Assembly: GCA_002400445.1 (NCBI GenBank)
Contig: DGQO01000140.1
Coordinates: 12,961 to 25,294, forward strand
Direction of reading: 5' to 3'
Origin: Chitinophagaceae bacterium UBA4412
GTDB taxonomy: Bacteria; Bacteroidota; Bacteroidia; Chitinophagales; Chitinophagaceae
Length of the DNA stretch: 12,334 bases
Shown here: in pieces, positions 1 through 8,614 of the stretch
Numbering within the stretch: the stretch's first letter is position 1
Layout of the letters: the number at the start of each line of letters is the position of its first letter
Translations under genes and position numbers: made by a program
The notes under the pieces: model-generated
Databases searched by the model: none
The model's input: the letters and a program-made list of their open reading frames with translations, nothing else
Told to the model about the DNA's origin: nothing

Positions 1-22
1 CTCGCTGTCTGCGGGGTTTTTT
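1..22. terminator. Right half of a probable intrinsic terminator, cut by the window edge
   Basis: The plus strand reads GCGGGG (11-16) directly followed by six T (17-22), which looks like the descending arm and T-tract of an intrinsic terminator. The matching arm would lie to the left, outside the window. On the minus strand the same bases read as an A-run followed by CCCCGC, about 30 bases after the stop of the metalloprotease gene, so a bidirectional terminator serving that gene is likely. Only one arm is visible, so the hairpin itself is inferred. Confidence 0.35.
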
Positions 23-53
23 ATGTGATTTTGTATCGGTTTGTGTGATCCGC

Positions 54-3000
54 TTAGTGCTTTAGCTCAAGCCGCACATCGGGAAGAAGGATGAGCAATG
101 CTCCGGGTTTGAGCGTTACACTTCTTATAAAAGTGTTCTCTTGCAGGATGGGAGAAAAGCTACTGTTACCTAATATAAATACATCCGTGTTTACATCGGG
201 AACAACGCCGCATCCCCAGTTAAAATTATTTTCCCAGCTTCCATCATCTGCACCTTGCCAGGTTGCGGAAAAGCGCAGTGTATTTTCTATACTAAAGTGT
301 GCGCCCGAACTATCCGAAACAAGGCAACGATATTTATATCCATACCAGGAAGTAGGTGCCGCAGTCAAAGTGAGCACTTTTCCCGTGCTGCCAGAAAAAA
401 TGTTGTCATCCTGTATATTGCTGAAGCCGTTTCCGGAATCCTGCTGCCATTGATAATTTGTTCCGGCAAAATTGGAAAAAATCGTTGTGGGAGTTCCGGT
501 ACAGGCTACCTGTATTCCGGCAAGACCAATACTAAAAGTGCCGTCGCCTGTGAACCGGCCTCTAAACAACTTGTCTCCATTTGATCCATAGTCTTCAACA
601 CTATTGTAATTGCTCACCTGCGGCCTGCCAGCTATGGGAAGCACCGTAATATTTTCATTGCTCTTTAGCAATATCCCTTCGCTGATAGAGTGTGAAGTGG
701 CTTTTGCCCATTGGTCCAGTTCTATGGAAGAGTAATATGCAATGAGTTCATAAAGCGCATTTGCATCTTGATGTGTAGTCGTTATTTTAAAAGTTTTCGC
801 TGCTACCTGCTCATCGGCATATTGGCCCCAGGCACTGCAGGCACTGTCTCCTGTACGAATGAGTTCCAGCGTAGTGCAACCAAAATCAACATTGCTTTTG
901 TTCCTGATGCTGGCCATAATATTTTGCGTAGCTGGATTGTAAAAATGTACCGTTTGATTAGGACCCAGCAATGCAGTGAAACTGTTGCCTGCGTGTGATG
1001 CTGTTTGTATGTTAGCTCTACCGGTACCGGTGAGGATTATACTGTCTATGATAAAAGGTGGATTTGAGACGCCACTGCTATCATTTTGCCAGGTGAATCC
1101 GAGCCGGAGTTGACTACTGTTATTTGCATTTTCTGGTAAATCAACTTCATCAATAGATTTGCTTCTTTTCCAAAAAATATTGTCTCGAAGCATCGTCCAT
1201 GAAATTCCATTGTTAATGGAATACCAGATTTGCCCTTTGTCATCGCCACCACTACCTGTACCTTGCGAAGATCCTCCGTTGCATTTGGTTTGCACTTTTA
1301 AATGCAGGCCACTGAAACCGGAAGCATTGATCAGTGGCGATTGTAACCGAACTTTTATACTGTCTGCAGCACTGCTGCCGGCATAGTTTGCCGAAATGCC
1401 GTTGCGGGAAATATATGCCGCCCTACTGGTAAACTGCGGATCGCCACTCATACCCACCATCCATCTGTTGGGCGAGTTTACGCCATAAATTAATTCCTGC
1501 GTCCACGCCCCCATACCAGATGTAATGCTATCAAAAGTCTCCTGAAAAAGCAGCCGGTTAGGCGTAGAGTCTGGTTTATGATCAAGGCTTAGAATATCTA
1601 AAGTGAAAATGCCATTTTTTCTCGCATTGGTGCCATTGTCGGCCAGGTTATAATCCAGCATTAGGGTTTCTTTATTTTCAATTACAGCATCGTCATACAC
1701 TCTTAATTGAATGAGCTGGGGCGTTGTATCCGTTAATGAAAAATTGAAGTTTGAGATACTCAAGTCTTTATCATTACCTATTTGCAGTCCGGTAGTGAGG
1801 CTCGTTGGCAGCAAACTAATTTCGGCGGGAAGACTGGGTGTATAATTCAAGCCAAGCTTCAAGTTGATCAAAGTATATGGCAAGCAACCATTAGGCTGGT
1901 TTGCGTCTTCTTCTGTAATGGTTTGATAATTTGTATTAAAAGAAATCCTGGGGTAGATGCATGCACTGTTCATTACCCTGCTGCGGATGAGTGCTCCCGG
2001 CAGCGGACCAAAGCCGAGGGCAAGATTAATTCCATACTCCGTGGTATGGCAGTAACTCATCATGGTGCCTCCATTCACCGGGGCCGGGCCCGGTTCGCAA
2101 TTGCCTTCTGTATCGTAACAATTATCAATAGCACCTCCGGGCCAGCCACACCACTGCGTATGATTGGAGCCGAGGTTATGGCCGGTTTCGTGGGTAATGA
2201 CCATACTGTTCCATGAATATGATGGTAGCGGGTTTGTCGCCGTCTGCATATTCGCACTCACGCCAGTACGATATCTGTCAATGTTGCACAACACATCAAT
2301 ATAAGCAATGCCACCACCCAAACTCCGGCGAGAGAGTAAATGGGCAAGGTCTCCCGGAAATCCATTTTGCATATTCTCTGAAAAGGCACTCAGCATTGGG
2401 TTGGTTAAAGAAATTGTTGCGTAAGGATCGGGAATATCCCAAACTTTAAGCCCGCTCATTTGCACAAGAATGCTATCCGCTTCGTATAATGCTGCTACGA
2501 TATTAAATATGCCTGTTACCCAATTGGCTGTGGCTGTTACATCATTGCCACAAGACTTATAACAACTGTTGTCGGCTTCAAAATAGATATCTATCGGTTC
2601 AGTATTAATCAGCTGTTCATTAATAATAAGGGTTCCCGCATTATTCTGGGCTGGCAGGCTACTCATAGCGCTGATGGCTTCACAGGCAAAGCTGGGACGA
2701 TCACGCACATCTGCATCCCGGTAAAGAATATGGTTGTTTGCAGAGCGTCTATCTGCATTCTGCAACCTACCGATATTGATGTTCCCTTTCTCATCTGCAA
2801 TTACACCCATGATCTCATTGGGCAGAATGCTAATGGCAGCAAATGAATGTTCGAGTCCCTTTATCTTGCCCCGGTAATATAATACCGCGGCCTGCCGGCT
2901 ATATCTTTCCACACCCGTACTTTGCACAAAGAAATTTTTAGAAAGAATATTGGCCTGCTGCAATTCTATTTCCCAATCTTTATCTTCAAAATGGATGGAA

Positions 3001-3221
3001 AGGTGCAGCTTTACTGGTTTGGAGCTTAGCAACGCAAAGACTGCTGTAGTATCAAGCGAATAAGTAGAGCCTTTTGTTACAGATTTTTTGAGCTGGGCTG
3101 GCAGAGGATGCTCTTCCCTTAAAAGAGAAAAACTCGTTTGTGCATGGCCCACAAGGAATCCACACAGTATCCAGGAGGTCGCAAAGTATTGTTTAAAAAA
3201 ACGCAAAGGGCGAATATTCAA
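54..3221 (-). CDS. Secreted reprolysin-like (M12B-type) zinc metalloprotease, multidomain, 1055 aa
   Basis: Predicted extracellular zinc endopeptidase. Residues 1-27 form a signal peptide (basic start, hydrophobic core, cleavage near GHA/Q). A propeptide-like region of about 28-205 follows; its Cys180 is a possible cysteine switch. The catalytic domain is about 207-425, with the zinc site HETGHNLGSNH (His344, Glu345, His348, His354) and a downstream Met-turn, TMMSYCH, around Met388. Then come a Calx-beta-like segment (about 440-550, with a VYDDAVIENKE stretch), a jelly-roll or MAM-like domain (about 556-733), a region of unknown type, an Ig-like domain (about 900-994) and a C-terminal TWxG...NWGCGVVP module (about 995-1055). 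No typical type IX secretion C-terminal domain follows; the protein stops just after this module. The start is TTG at 3221: no in-frame ATG lies between the upstream stop (3240-3242) and the signal peptide, and a second TTG at codon 6 is an alternative. The substrate is unknown. The protease assignment is strong; boundaries of the later domains are approximate. Confidence 0.9.
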   Translation of the reverse strand: MNIRPLRFFKQYFATSWILCGFLVGHAQTSFSLLREEHPLPAQLKKSVTKGSTYSLDTTAVFALLSSKPVKLHLSIHFEDKDWEIELQQANILSKNFFVQSTGVERYSRQAAVLYYRGKIKGLEHSFAAISILPNEIMGVIADEKGNINIGRLQNADRRSANNHILYRDADVRDRPSFACEAISAMSSLPAQNNAGTLIINEQLINTEPIDIYFEADNSCYKSCGNDVTATANWVTGIFNIVAALYEADSILVQMSGLKVWDIPDPYATISLTNPMLSAFSENMQNGFPGDLAHLLSRRSLGGGIAYIDVLCNIDRYRTGVSANMQTATNPLPSYSWNSMVITHETGHNLGSNHTQWCGWPGGAIDNCYDTEGNCEPGPAPVNGGTMMSYCHTTEYGINLALGFGPLPGALIRSRVMNSACIYPRISFNTNYQTITEEDANQPNGCLPYTLINLKLGLNYTPSLPAEISLLPTSLTTGLQIGNDKDLSISNFNFSLTDTTPQLIQLRVYDDAVIENKETLMLDYNLADNGTNARKNGIFTLDILSLDHKPDSTPNRLLFQETFDSITSGMGAWTQELIYGVNSPNRWMVGMSGDPQFTSRAAYISRNGISANYAGSSAADSIKVRLQSPLINASGFSGLHLKVQTKCNGGSSQGTGSGGDDKGQIWYSINNGISWTMLRDNIFWKRSKSIDEVDLPENANNSSQLRLGFTWQNDSSGVSNPPFIIDSIILTGTGRANIQTASHAGNSFTALLGPNQTVHFYNPATQNIMASIRNKSNVDFGCTTLELIRTGDSACSAWGQYADEQVAAKTFKITTTHQDANALYELIAYYSSIELDQWAKATSHSISEGILLKSNENITVLPIAGRPQVSNYNSVEDYGSNGDKLFRGRFTGDGTFSIGLAGIQVACTGTPTTIFSNFAGTNYQWQQDSGNGFSNIQDDNIFSGSTGKVLTLTAAPTSWYGYKYRCLVSDSSGAHFSIENTLRFSATWQGADDGSWENNFNWGCGVVPDVNTDVFILGNSSFSPILQENTFIRSVTLKPGALLILLPDVRLELKH

Positions 3222-3377
3222 TGATATGATTGAAGCAGATTATTTAGTTGTGGCAAATCATCCGGATAGAACTGTTATTACTCGCAATAGGAATAAGGTA
3301 CAAGGATTTTGGAATTTGAGGCCCATTGCAAAAAATCAGTATGGCTAAGATAAATCGATAATCTACACAACGCCCTG

Positions 3378-3385
3378 TATTTTTG
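3378..3385 (+). promoter_or_regulatory. Candidate Bacteroidota -7 promoter box (TATTTTTG) for the FUSC gene
   Basis: TATTTTTG matches the Bacteroidota TAnnTTTG element and lies about 50 bases before the FUSC start, inside the 213-bp divergent gap between the protease and the transporter. No good TTTG -33 element is visible at the usual 19-21 base distance, so this is a weak call. I found no equally good box for the protease direction. Confidence 0.35.
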
Positions 3386-3434
3386 TACACATCGGCTGCA
3401 TAAAAAAAGGGGTCTGCATCATTTTTTTTCAATT

Positions 3435-5675
3435 ATGAATTATTCAAAAAAGTACTTAAATTTTATTAACGGACGGCATGCCGGTGCAGGAATCCGGATC
3501 ACCCTTGGCATTGTGATACCTGCTTTTGTAATGGCCTATTTCGGCAATCTCCCCGTTGGACTTATCATTTCTATCGGGGCGCTTTGTGTAAGTGTGGGCG
3601 ATACGCCGGGTGCCAGTCGTCATCGCTTTAATGGCATGCTAGCCTCATTACTCCTGGTAACGGGTGTTTCAATACTTACGCATCTTACGGCTTCCCAGCC
3701 CCTAATGCTTGCTATTTTAATTACCCTGGGCGGTTTTCTTTTTTCTATGCTCACGGTATTTGGTGCCCGAAGTTCCGCTGTTGGTATTGCTGCCCTGCTC
3801 GTAATGGTGCTGAGCCTTCAATCCAAACTTGATAATACGGGCATTTGGATAAATGCCGCCTATATTCTTATCGGTGGGTTTTGGTACATCGTGTATAGTT
3901 TGTTACTCTATCGCTTGCGTCCCTATCGTTTTATACAACAGGTACTGGCGGATTATATCATGGATGTGAGTCGCTACCTCAGGCTGCGTGGTCACCTGTA
4001 TGCACCAAAGCCTGACTATGAGAAAATAGGTGAGCAGTTGCTCAAGCAGCAAAGCAGTATTGAAGAAGAACAACATCTGCTAAGCGACCTGCTTTTGAAT
4101 ACCCGTACGATTGTAAAAGAATCTACACACACGGGAAGGGTACTGGTAAAAACTTACATGGAGGTAACGGAATTGTATGAGGCCATCATGACAACTTACC
4201 AGCAGCATCATGTGCTGCATGAGCAATTTGAGCATACGGGCATCCTGCAGGAATACCACGATGCCATTGAAAAACTCGCCGGCGAAATGCAGGAAGTGAG
4301 TATTGCCATTCAGTCTGGCATTGCCTCTGAACCTTCCGGAGAAATTCAAAAAAGTATTGCAAAAACAAGGGAGCATTTTGAAGACTTGCGCCAGCATGTT
4401 ATGGATGACGACAATGTAGAAGATTTTGTGGCGCTCGGCAGGATTCAGCATAACCTGGAGGAACTTGCTGATCAAATTGAGCAACTGCATTTATACAGTA
4501 GTTATGAAGTAAAACTGGGCAAAGAAGTAGGTGTTCCCCATAGGCTTGGCGAAACCATACGCAATGAGGATATCCGGCCTTCCCTTTTTCTGAACAATCT
4601 TAATTTTCAGTCAAATATTTTCCGGCATAGTATCCGGGTGGCGCTCGCACTGCTGGTTGGGTTCATTGTGGCGCAGGTAATGAACCTTGATCGGGGTTAT
4701 TGGATATTGCTTACCATCGTCGTGATCTTGAAGCCCGCATATTCATTATCTAAAAAAAGGAATACAGATAGGCTGCTAGGTACCTTGATCGGTGTGCTAG
4801 CCGGGTTTCTTATTTTATTGCTGATTAAGAATAGCACGGTATTACTGGTGCTCATGTTAATACTGATGGCCGGCGCTTATACATTTATGCGTACCAATTA
4901 TTTTATCATGGTGGTGTTGATGACCACATACCTGCTCATATTTTTTCATTACATCTATCCCAGTGATCTGCAAGGTTTGATGGTTGCAAGAATGCTGGAC
5001 ACTGCCATAGGTTCTGTCATTGCCTTTTTTGCCAGCCTCTTTATCATACCTGCCTGGGAACGCACTTCCATTCGCAGTTACATGATTAAGATTATTGATG
5101 CTAATGAGAAATATTATTCCGTAGTGGCCAGCCATTTTACGGAAGCCTCGCCATTGCGTAATGAAGAAATCAGTGGAGCACGCCGGGAATCCCTCATTGC
5201 GATGGCAAACCTTTCCGACGCATTTAACCGCATGATTTCTGAGCCCAAACGCTACCAGCAAGGGTTGAAAAATGTACACCGGTTTGTAACACTCCAACAT
5301 GGCGTAATCACACATGTGGCATCCTTAAGCTACTTATTGCAAACTGCTTCCAGCAATTTTCGCTCGCCACTACTTGCACAAGTCATTGAAAATACCCGCT
5401 TGTATTTTGATAATGCAAGGCTTGAATTACTTCATACTGGCACCTTAGTTACCAAGCCGGATAATACTGCGCTCAAACAACTTAATGAAAGTGTAAACCA
5501 ATTGCTGGCGGCCCGTAGAGCGGAAATTAATTCCGGTGATCTGGAGACAAGTACAAAGCGCAAACTGGTAGAAACCAAATCAGTCACAGACCAGTTTAAT
5601 TTTTTACGCAGAGATGCTTCCGCCATTTATAAGCTGGCCTGCGCCCATGACGCCGAAATGCAGGGAGCAGCATAG
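3435..5675 (+). CDS. FUSC-family inner-membrane transporter (YccS/YhfK-like), 746 aa
   Basis: Integral inner-membrane protein of the FUSC / aromatic-acid-exporter-like group, a family linked to efflux of small organic acids and similar compounds; the substrate here is not known. The architecture is the usual duplicated one: a first hydrophobic block of about six segments (about residues 15-160), a long mostly helical cytoplasmic stretch (about 165-390) rich in Glu, Gln and Leu, a second hydrophobic block (about 397-545), and a soluble helical tail. The second block carries the family-typical sequence RGYWILLTIVVILKP followed by a basic S-K-K-R-N-T-D-R loop and LLGTLIG. The length suits full-size YccS-like proteins. 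The ATG at 3435 is preceded by an AT-rich stretch with no Shine-Dalgarno. The gene stands alone, divergent from the protease and convergent with the lipoprotein gene, whose stop is only 3 bases away. Confidence 0.9.
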   Translation: MNYSKKYLNFINGRHAGAGIRITLGIVIPAFVMAYFGNLPVGLIISIGALCVSVGDTPGASRHRFNGMLASLLLVTGVSILTHLTASQPLMLAILITLGGFLFSMLTVFGARSSAVGIAALLVMVLSLQSKLDNTGIWINAAYILIGGFWYIVYSLLLYRLRPYRFIQQVLADYIMDVSRYLRLRGHLYAPKPDYEKIGEQLLKQQSSIEEEQHLLSDLLLNTRTIVKESTHTGRVLVKTYMEVTELYEAIMTTYQQHHVLHEQFEHTGILQEYHDAIEKLAGEMQEVSIAIQSGIASEPSGEIQKSIAKTREHFEDLRQHVMDDDNVEDFVALGRIQHNLEELADQIEQLHLYSSYEVKLGKEVGVPHRLGETIRNEDIRPSLFLNNLNFQSNIFRHSIRVALALLVGFIVAQVMNLDRGYWILLTIVVILKPAYSLSKKRNTDRLLGTLIGVLAGFLILLLIKNSTVLLVLMLILMAGAYTFMRTNYFIMVVLMTTYLLIFFHYIYPSDLQGLMVARMLDTAIGSVIAFFASLFIIPAWERTSIRSYMIKIIDANEKYYSVVASHFTEASPLRNEEISGARRESLIAMANLSDAFNRMISEPKRYQQGLKNVHRFVTLQHGVITHVASLSYLLQTASSNFRSPLLAQVIENTRLYFDNARLELLHTGTLVTKPDNTALKQLNESVNQLLAARRAEINSGDLETSTKRKLVETKSVTDQFNFLRRDASAIYKLACAHDAEMQGAA

Positions 5676-5678
5676 TGT

Positions 5679-6230
5679 CTACTGTACTTTCATAGGAAAT
5701 ACTACCGAAACATCTGTGGCAGACTTTGGACTTGTTACCAGGTCTGTAGCCAGCTTATCAGGAGGTGAACCCCCATAATGCCGAAGCGTAACAGTTGCAG
5801 CACCTTCTGCAGCAATTGTAGTGGCCCAGGTACTCTGCAAGCCCAGGGGCAGGCCGAGTTCATCCACATTTAAATCGCTGATGGAAATAGTGGCCGATGC
5901 GGTAAAATAAAACCGATGTGCGGCTGATTCTCCTTCTATTTCTGTGGTTATATCCTGCGCAGGTGTTTCCTGCTCATTCAACAACTGCAGCTTTACCTGG
6001 TAGGTTGTATTTGGCTGTAACCTCACCGTATCAATACTTGCAGGCATACCGCCCGCTCCATCCAAATCCCTGTAAGCAAAGTTAAAGGCAGGGCCACCTG
6101 TTGGAGTGAATTGAAGAATTACCGTAGTGATAAGTTCCTCATCATTACCCTCTCCGGGTTTTGTTTTTTGGCAAGCCGAAAACAATGCCATTGTGCAAAT
6201 GATGACCAGGTATGTTTGAATGTTTTTCAT
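5679..6230 (-). CDS. Small outer-membrane-associated lipoprotein, partner of the TonB receptor, 183 aa
   Basis: Lipoprotein with a type II signal peptide: a short basic start, a hydrophobic core and the lipobox FSAC with Cys20 as the lipidation site. The mature part is a beta-rich domain containing YRDLDGAGG (about 53-61, a D-x-D-G turn), LLNEQETPAQDITTEIEGE (about 83-101) and a late LRHYGG (about 149-154). From memory this pattern matches a family of small lipoproteins found next to TonB receptors in Bacteroidota; its function is not established. The ATG overlaps the receptor's TGA stop as ATGA (6230-6227), so the two are probably translationally coupled. By position it could be a surface or periplasmic accessory to the receptor, perhaps binding the same ligand. 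The D-x-D-G loop and acidic/His residues could coordinate a cation, but this is inference. Confidence 0.8.
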   Translation of the reverse strand: MKNIQTYLVIICTMALFSACQKTKPGEGNDEELITTVILQFTPTGGPAFNFAYRDLDGAGGMPASIDTVRLQPNTTYQVKLQLLNEQETPAQDITTEIEGESAAHRFYFTASATISISDLNVDELGLPLGLQSTWATTIAAEGAATVTLRHYGGSPPDKLATDLVTSPKSATDVSVVFPMKVQ

Positions 6231-8563
6231 GAATGAACAATTTTAGTGATGCCTAATGGGATGTGAATTCTAAACTGCAGGTTCCGTCCCATTTCATCGC
6301 TGAAGTAGCGCATGCTATTTAAATAATCCCGATACACCGTATTGAAAAGATTTTTCACACTTAAGCTTACGGTAAGAGGTAGCCGAAGTGCTGTAAAACT
6401 TGTGCCAGCTTCTGCTTCCACAAGGCTGTATGCCGCCGGGGCGGCTTTGTAATCCTGGCGGCCGTTTCGTTCGTCAGGTACCCTCGTTTGTTTAAACATA
6501 TGTGCAATGCTTGCCGATACATAAGTTTCTTTTATTTTTTTTCCATCCGCAAAAGCGTAATTGAGCCCGGTTTCAATCCTGTCTGCCGGCATGCGAATCA
6601 ACCAATCATCCAGGTCCAGGTTTCTTGCCCTGAGCATAGCATATTTTGTTTCCCAGGTGAGGCACTTATTCATACGGTAACTCGCCGAAAAGTCAATACC
6701 CCGTAGCCTTGCATCGTTTTGTTTAAAACGCAGCAGAGGGAAGGCACCAGCAATGGTAAGCATTGGAGAATCTGGTATAGGTTGCTGGTAAATAAAATGC
6801 CGGATATTGTTGTTGTACAGGGTGAGTTCAATATTCAATCTGTCATCTTTTGTCTGCCAGTTTTGTATGAAGAAAAAGTTGAAAGACTGTTCAGGTACCA
6901 GGTTAATATTTCCACTTTCAAAGGTGGCTGTACCATGGTGTACGCCATTGCTCAGTAATTCATTTACCTGCGGCGCTCTTTGGGCTAAAGCAAGGTTGCC
7001 ACTCACTTTCCACACCGGCGTTATTTTATAGCCGGCATTAAATGAAGCGGCGATGGTAGAAAACTGAAAATGGTTTTCTTCAAATTTTACGCCTTCCCGC
7101 AAGCGGTAACTATCCAGTTTTTTATGGTCAAACCTTGCACCAGCCTCTGCATTCCATTTCTTGCCTTGCCACTTGGTGATGTAATACGCACCAACGGAAA
7201 AAGATCTGTAAGCAGGAATAAGGTAGCGGCCCGCATATTGGTTTTCTTGTTGCATACTATTAATGCCGGCAAGGCTGGAATGCTTGCGCACTTTATTACG
7301 CTCCCAAATGAGTTCCTGGCTATAAGTGCCAATGCCTAAATCTGATTGCGGTGTTTTGTTTTGTGCGCTGCGGGTAATGTCAAATTCTTTTCTATTGTTT
7401 AATTGTGCAGCAAGCAAAAGTGTAAATTTTTGATTGGCTTTTTGCAGCGTTGTTTTTGATTTAAGTAGTTGGTGCCGGGCATCCTGGTATGGTCGTCTAA
7501 TTTGATAGGTATTTTCGCCGGTAAACGTGCTGCTCGGTTGATCGCTGGCTATTACTTTTTCCAGGTCTGTAAGATTGCCAATATGCGAACCTTCAAAAAT
7601 GCCGATTTGGGTGTTAAAATAGCTGTAGAACAATTCTGTTTGCCATTGATGCTTGCGATATGCTGCGGTTAAGGAAAAATTATCTTCCCGGCTGCCGGTA
7701 TTATTAAGCCTGTAGTCTGGTGTGCTGCTATTGGCCCCACGCTTTAAAGTACCTTGAATGCGAAAAGCAAAACCAGGAATGCGCTTCAGGGCCTGCTCCA
7801 TGGTGGCCGAAACGATGTACTGGCGATTGTTTGTAAAATAAGCGCTGTTAATAGCTGCCTGCATCGCCGTACTGTTCGTTAGTGTTTTTGGCTCCACCAA
7901 TACCACGCCTCCAATGGCATCAGAACCATAGCGTAGTTCATCCACACCTTTTACTACGGTAAGTTTTGCAGCAATAAATGGATCAATTTCGGGAGCATGC
8001 TCATTGCCCCATTGCTGTCCTTCCTGGCGCACTCCATTATTAATGGTGAGCACCCTGTTGCTGTGCAGGCCATGAAACACTGGTTTGGCAATTGTGCTCC
8101 CTGTTTGTAACATGTACACACCATTGATGCGGGAAAGGGCCGTTGCAAGATTTTCGCCGTTACTTTGTTGCAGTGCCTTTTCACCGAGTGCCTGGGTAAA
8201 GCCTCCACGTGCGGTTGTGCGCATGCTGCTTACTACCACTTCGCCTAGCGTATTTGCAGCGTGCGGCATATCTATATCAATATGGCGGTCCTTTAATATT
8301 TGTACGTCTTCTTCAAAAGCTTTGCAATCAATATGGGTAACCTTTAGTTGATAATTACCCGGGCAAAGATTTGAGAAAGCAAAATTTCCCTGCGCATCTG
8401 TCGTTACGAGTTTGCCTCCGGGATAAAGCGTTACGGAGGCTCCCGAAAGTTTTTGCCGGGTATCTAAATCCTCCACATGGCCTGTGAGTTTGATATTGCA
8501 TTCCTGTGCCCGCAACACTATTGCCGTTAAAAGGAGAAATACAGTGATGAAAACTGTTTTCAA
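6227..8563 (-). CDS. TonB-dependent outer-membrane receptor with ZnuD-like plug signature, 778 aa
   Basis: Outer-membrane active-transport channel powered by TonB-ExbBD. Residues 1-20 are a signal peptide ending RAQ. A carboxypeptidase-regulatory-like beta-sandwich follows (about 24-100, with GASVTLYPGG and a DAQGNFAF turn), then a linker with GEVVVSS (about 107-113), a plug domain (about 120-225) and a 22-strand-type barrel ending at the C-terminus. The plug contains HGLHSNRVLTINNGVRQEG (164-182), EHAPEIDP (188-195) and YGSDAIGGVV (212-221). The HGL..xRV, (D/E)HA...DP and YGS.AIGGVV spacing resembles ZnuD-type zinc receptors, so zinc or another divalent metal is a reasonable guess, though siderophore or other substrates remain possible. 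The start is TTG at 8563: no in-frame ATG exists between the upstream gene's stop and the signal peptide, and the N-terminus is a perfect signal sequence. It is the middle gene of a three-gene operon. Confidence 0.9.
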   Translation of the reverse strand: MKTVFITVFLLLTAIVLRAQECNIKLTGHVEDLDTRQKLSGASVTLYPGGKLVTTDAQGNFAFSNLCPGNYQLKVTHIDCKAFEEDVQILKDRHIDIDMPHAANTLGEVVVSSMRTTARGGFTQALGEKALQQSNGENLATALSRINGVYMLQTGSTIAKPVFHGLHSNRVLTINNGVRQEGQQWGNEHAPEIDPFIAAKLTVVKGVDELRYGSDAIGGVVLVEPKTLTNSTAMQAAINSAYFTNNRQYIVSATMEQALKRIPGFAFRIQGTLKRGANSSTPDYRLNNTGSREDNFSLTAAYRKHQWQTELFYSYFNTQIGIFEGSHIGNLTDLEKVIASDQPSSTFTGENTYQIRRPYQDARHQLLKSKTTLQKANQKFTLLLAAQLNNRKEFDITRSAQNKTPQSDLGIGTYSQELIWERNKVRKHSSLAGINSMQQENQYAGRYLIPAYRSFSVGAYYITKWQGKKWNAEAGARFDHKKLDSYRLREGVKFEENHFQFSTIAASFNAGYKITPVWKVSGNLALAQRAPQVNELLSNGVHHGTATFESGNINLVPEQSFNFFFIQNWQTKDDRLNIELTLYNNNIRHFIYQQPIPDSPMLTIAGAFPLLRFKQNDARLRGIDFSASYRMNKCLTWETKYAMLRARNLDLDDWLIRMPADRIETGLNYAFADGKKIKETYVSASIAHMFKQTRVPDERNGRQDYKAAPAAYSLVEAEAGTSFTALRLPLTVSLSVKNLFNTVYRDYLNSMRYFSDEMGRNLQFRIHIPLGITKIVHS

Positions 8564-8614
8564 AATTGATTTATTGAAATGAAGAATGCCTGCATTGCAG
8601 GGGAAGCGATCTGT

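Noticed and set aside
2075..2257. Arg/Pro-rich frame overlapping the protease zinc-site region
   Set aside because: It is another frame of the same strand across the conserved HExxH region of the real gene.
3244..3432. Minus-strand 62-codon frame in the protease/FUSC divergent gap
   Set aside because: No domain or export signal, and it occupies the region expected to hold both promoters.
4857..5315. Minus-strand open frame of 152 codons inside the FUSC gene
   Set aside because: It lies antisense to a strongly supported membrane protein gene and its translation has no recognisable domain or signal peptide.
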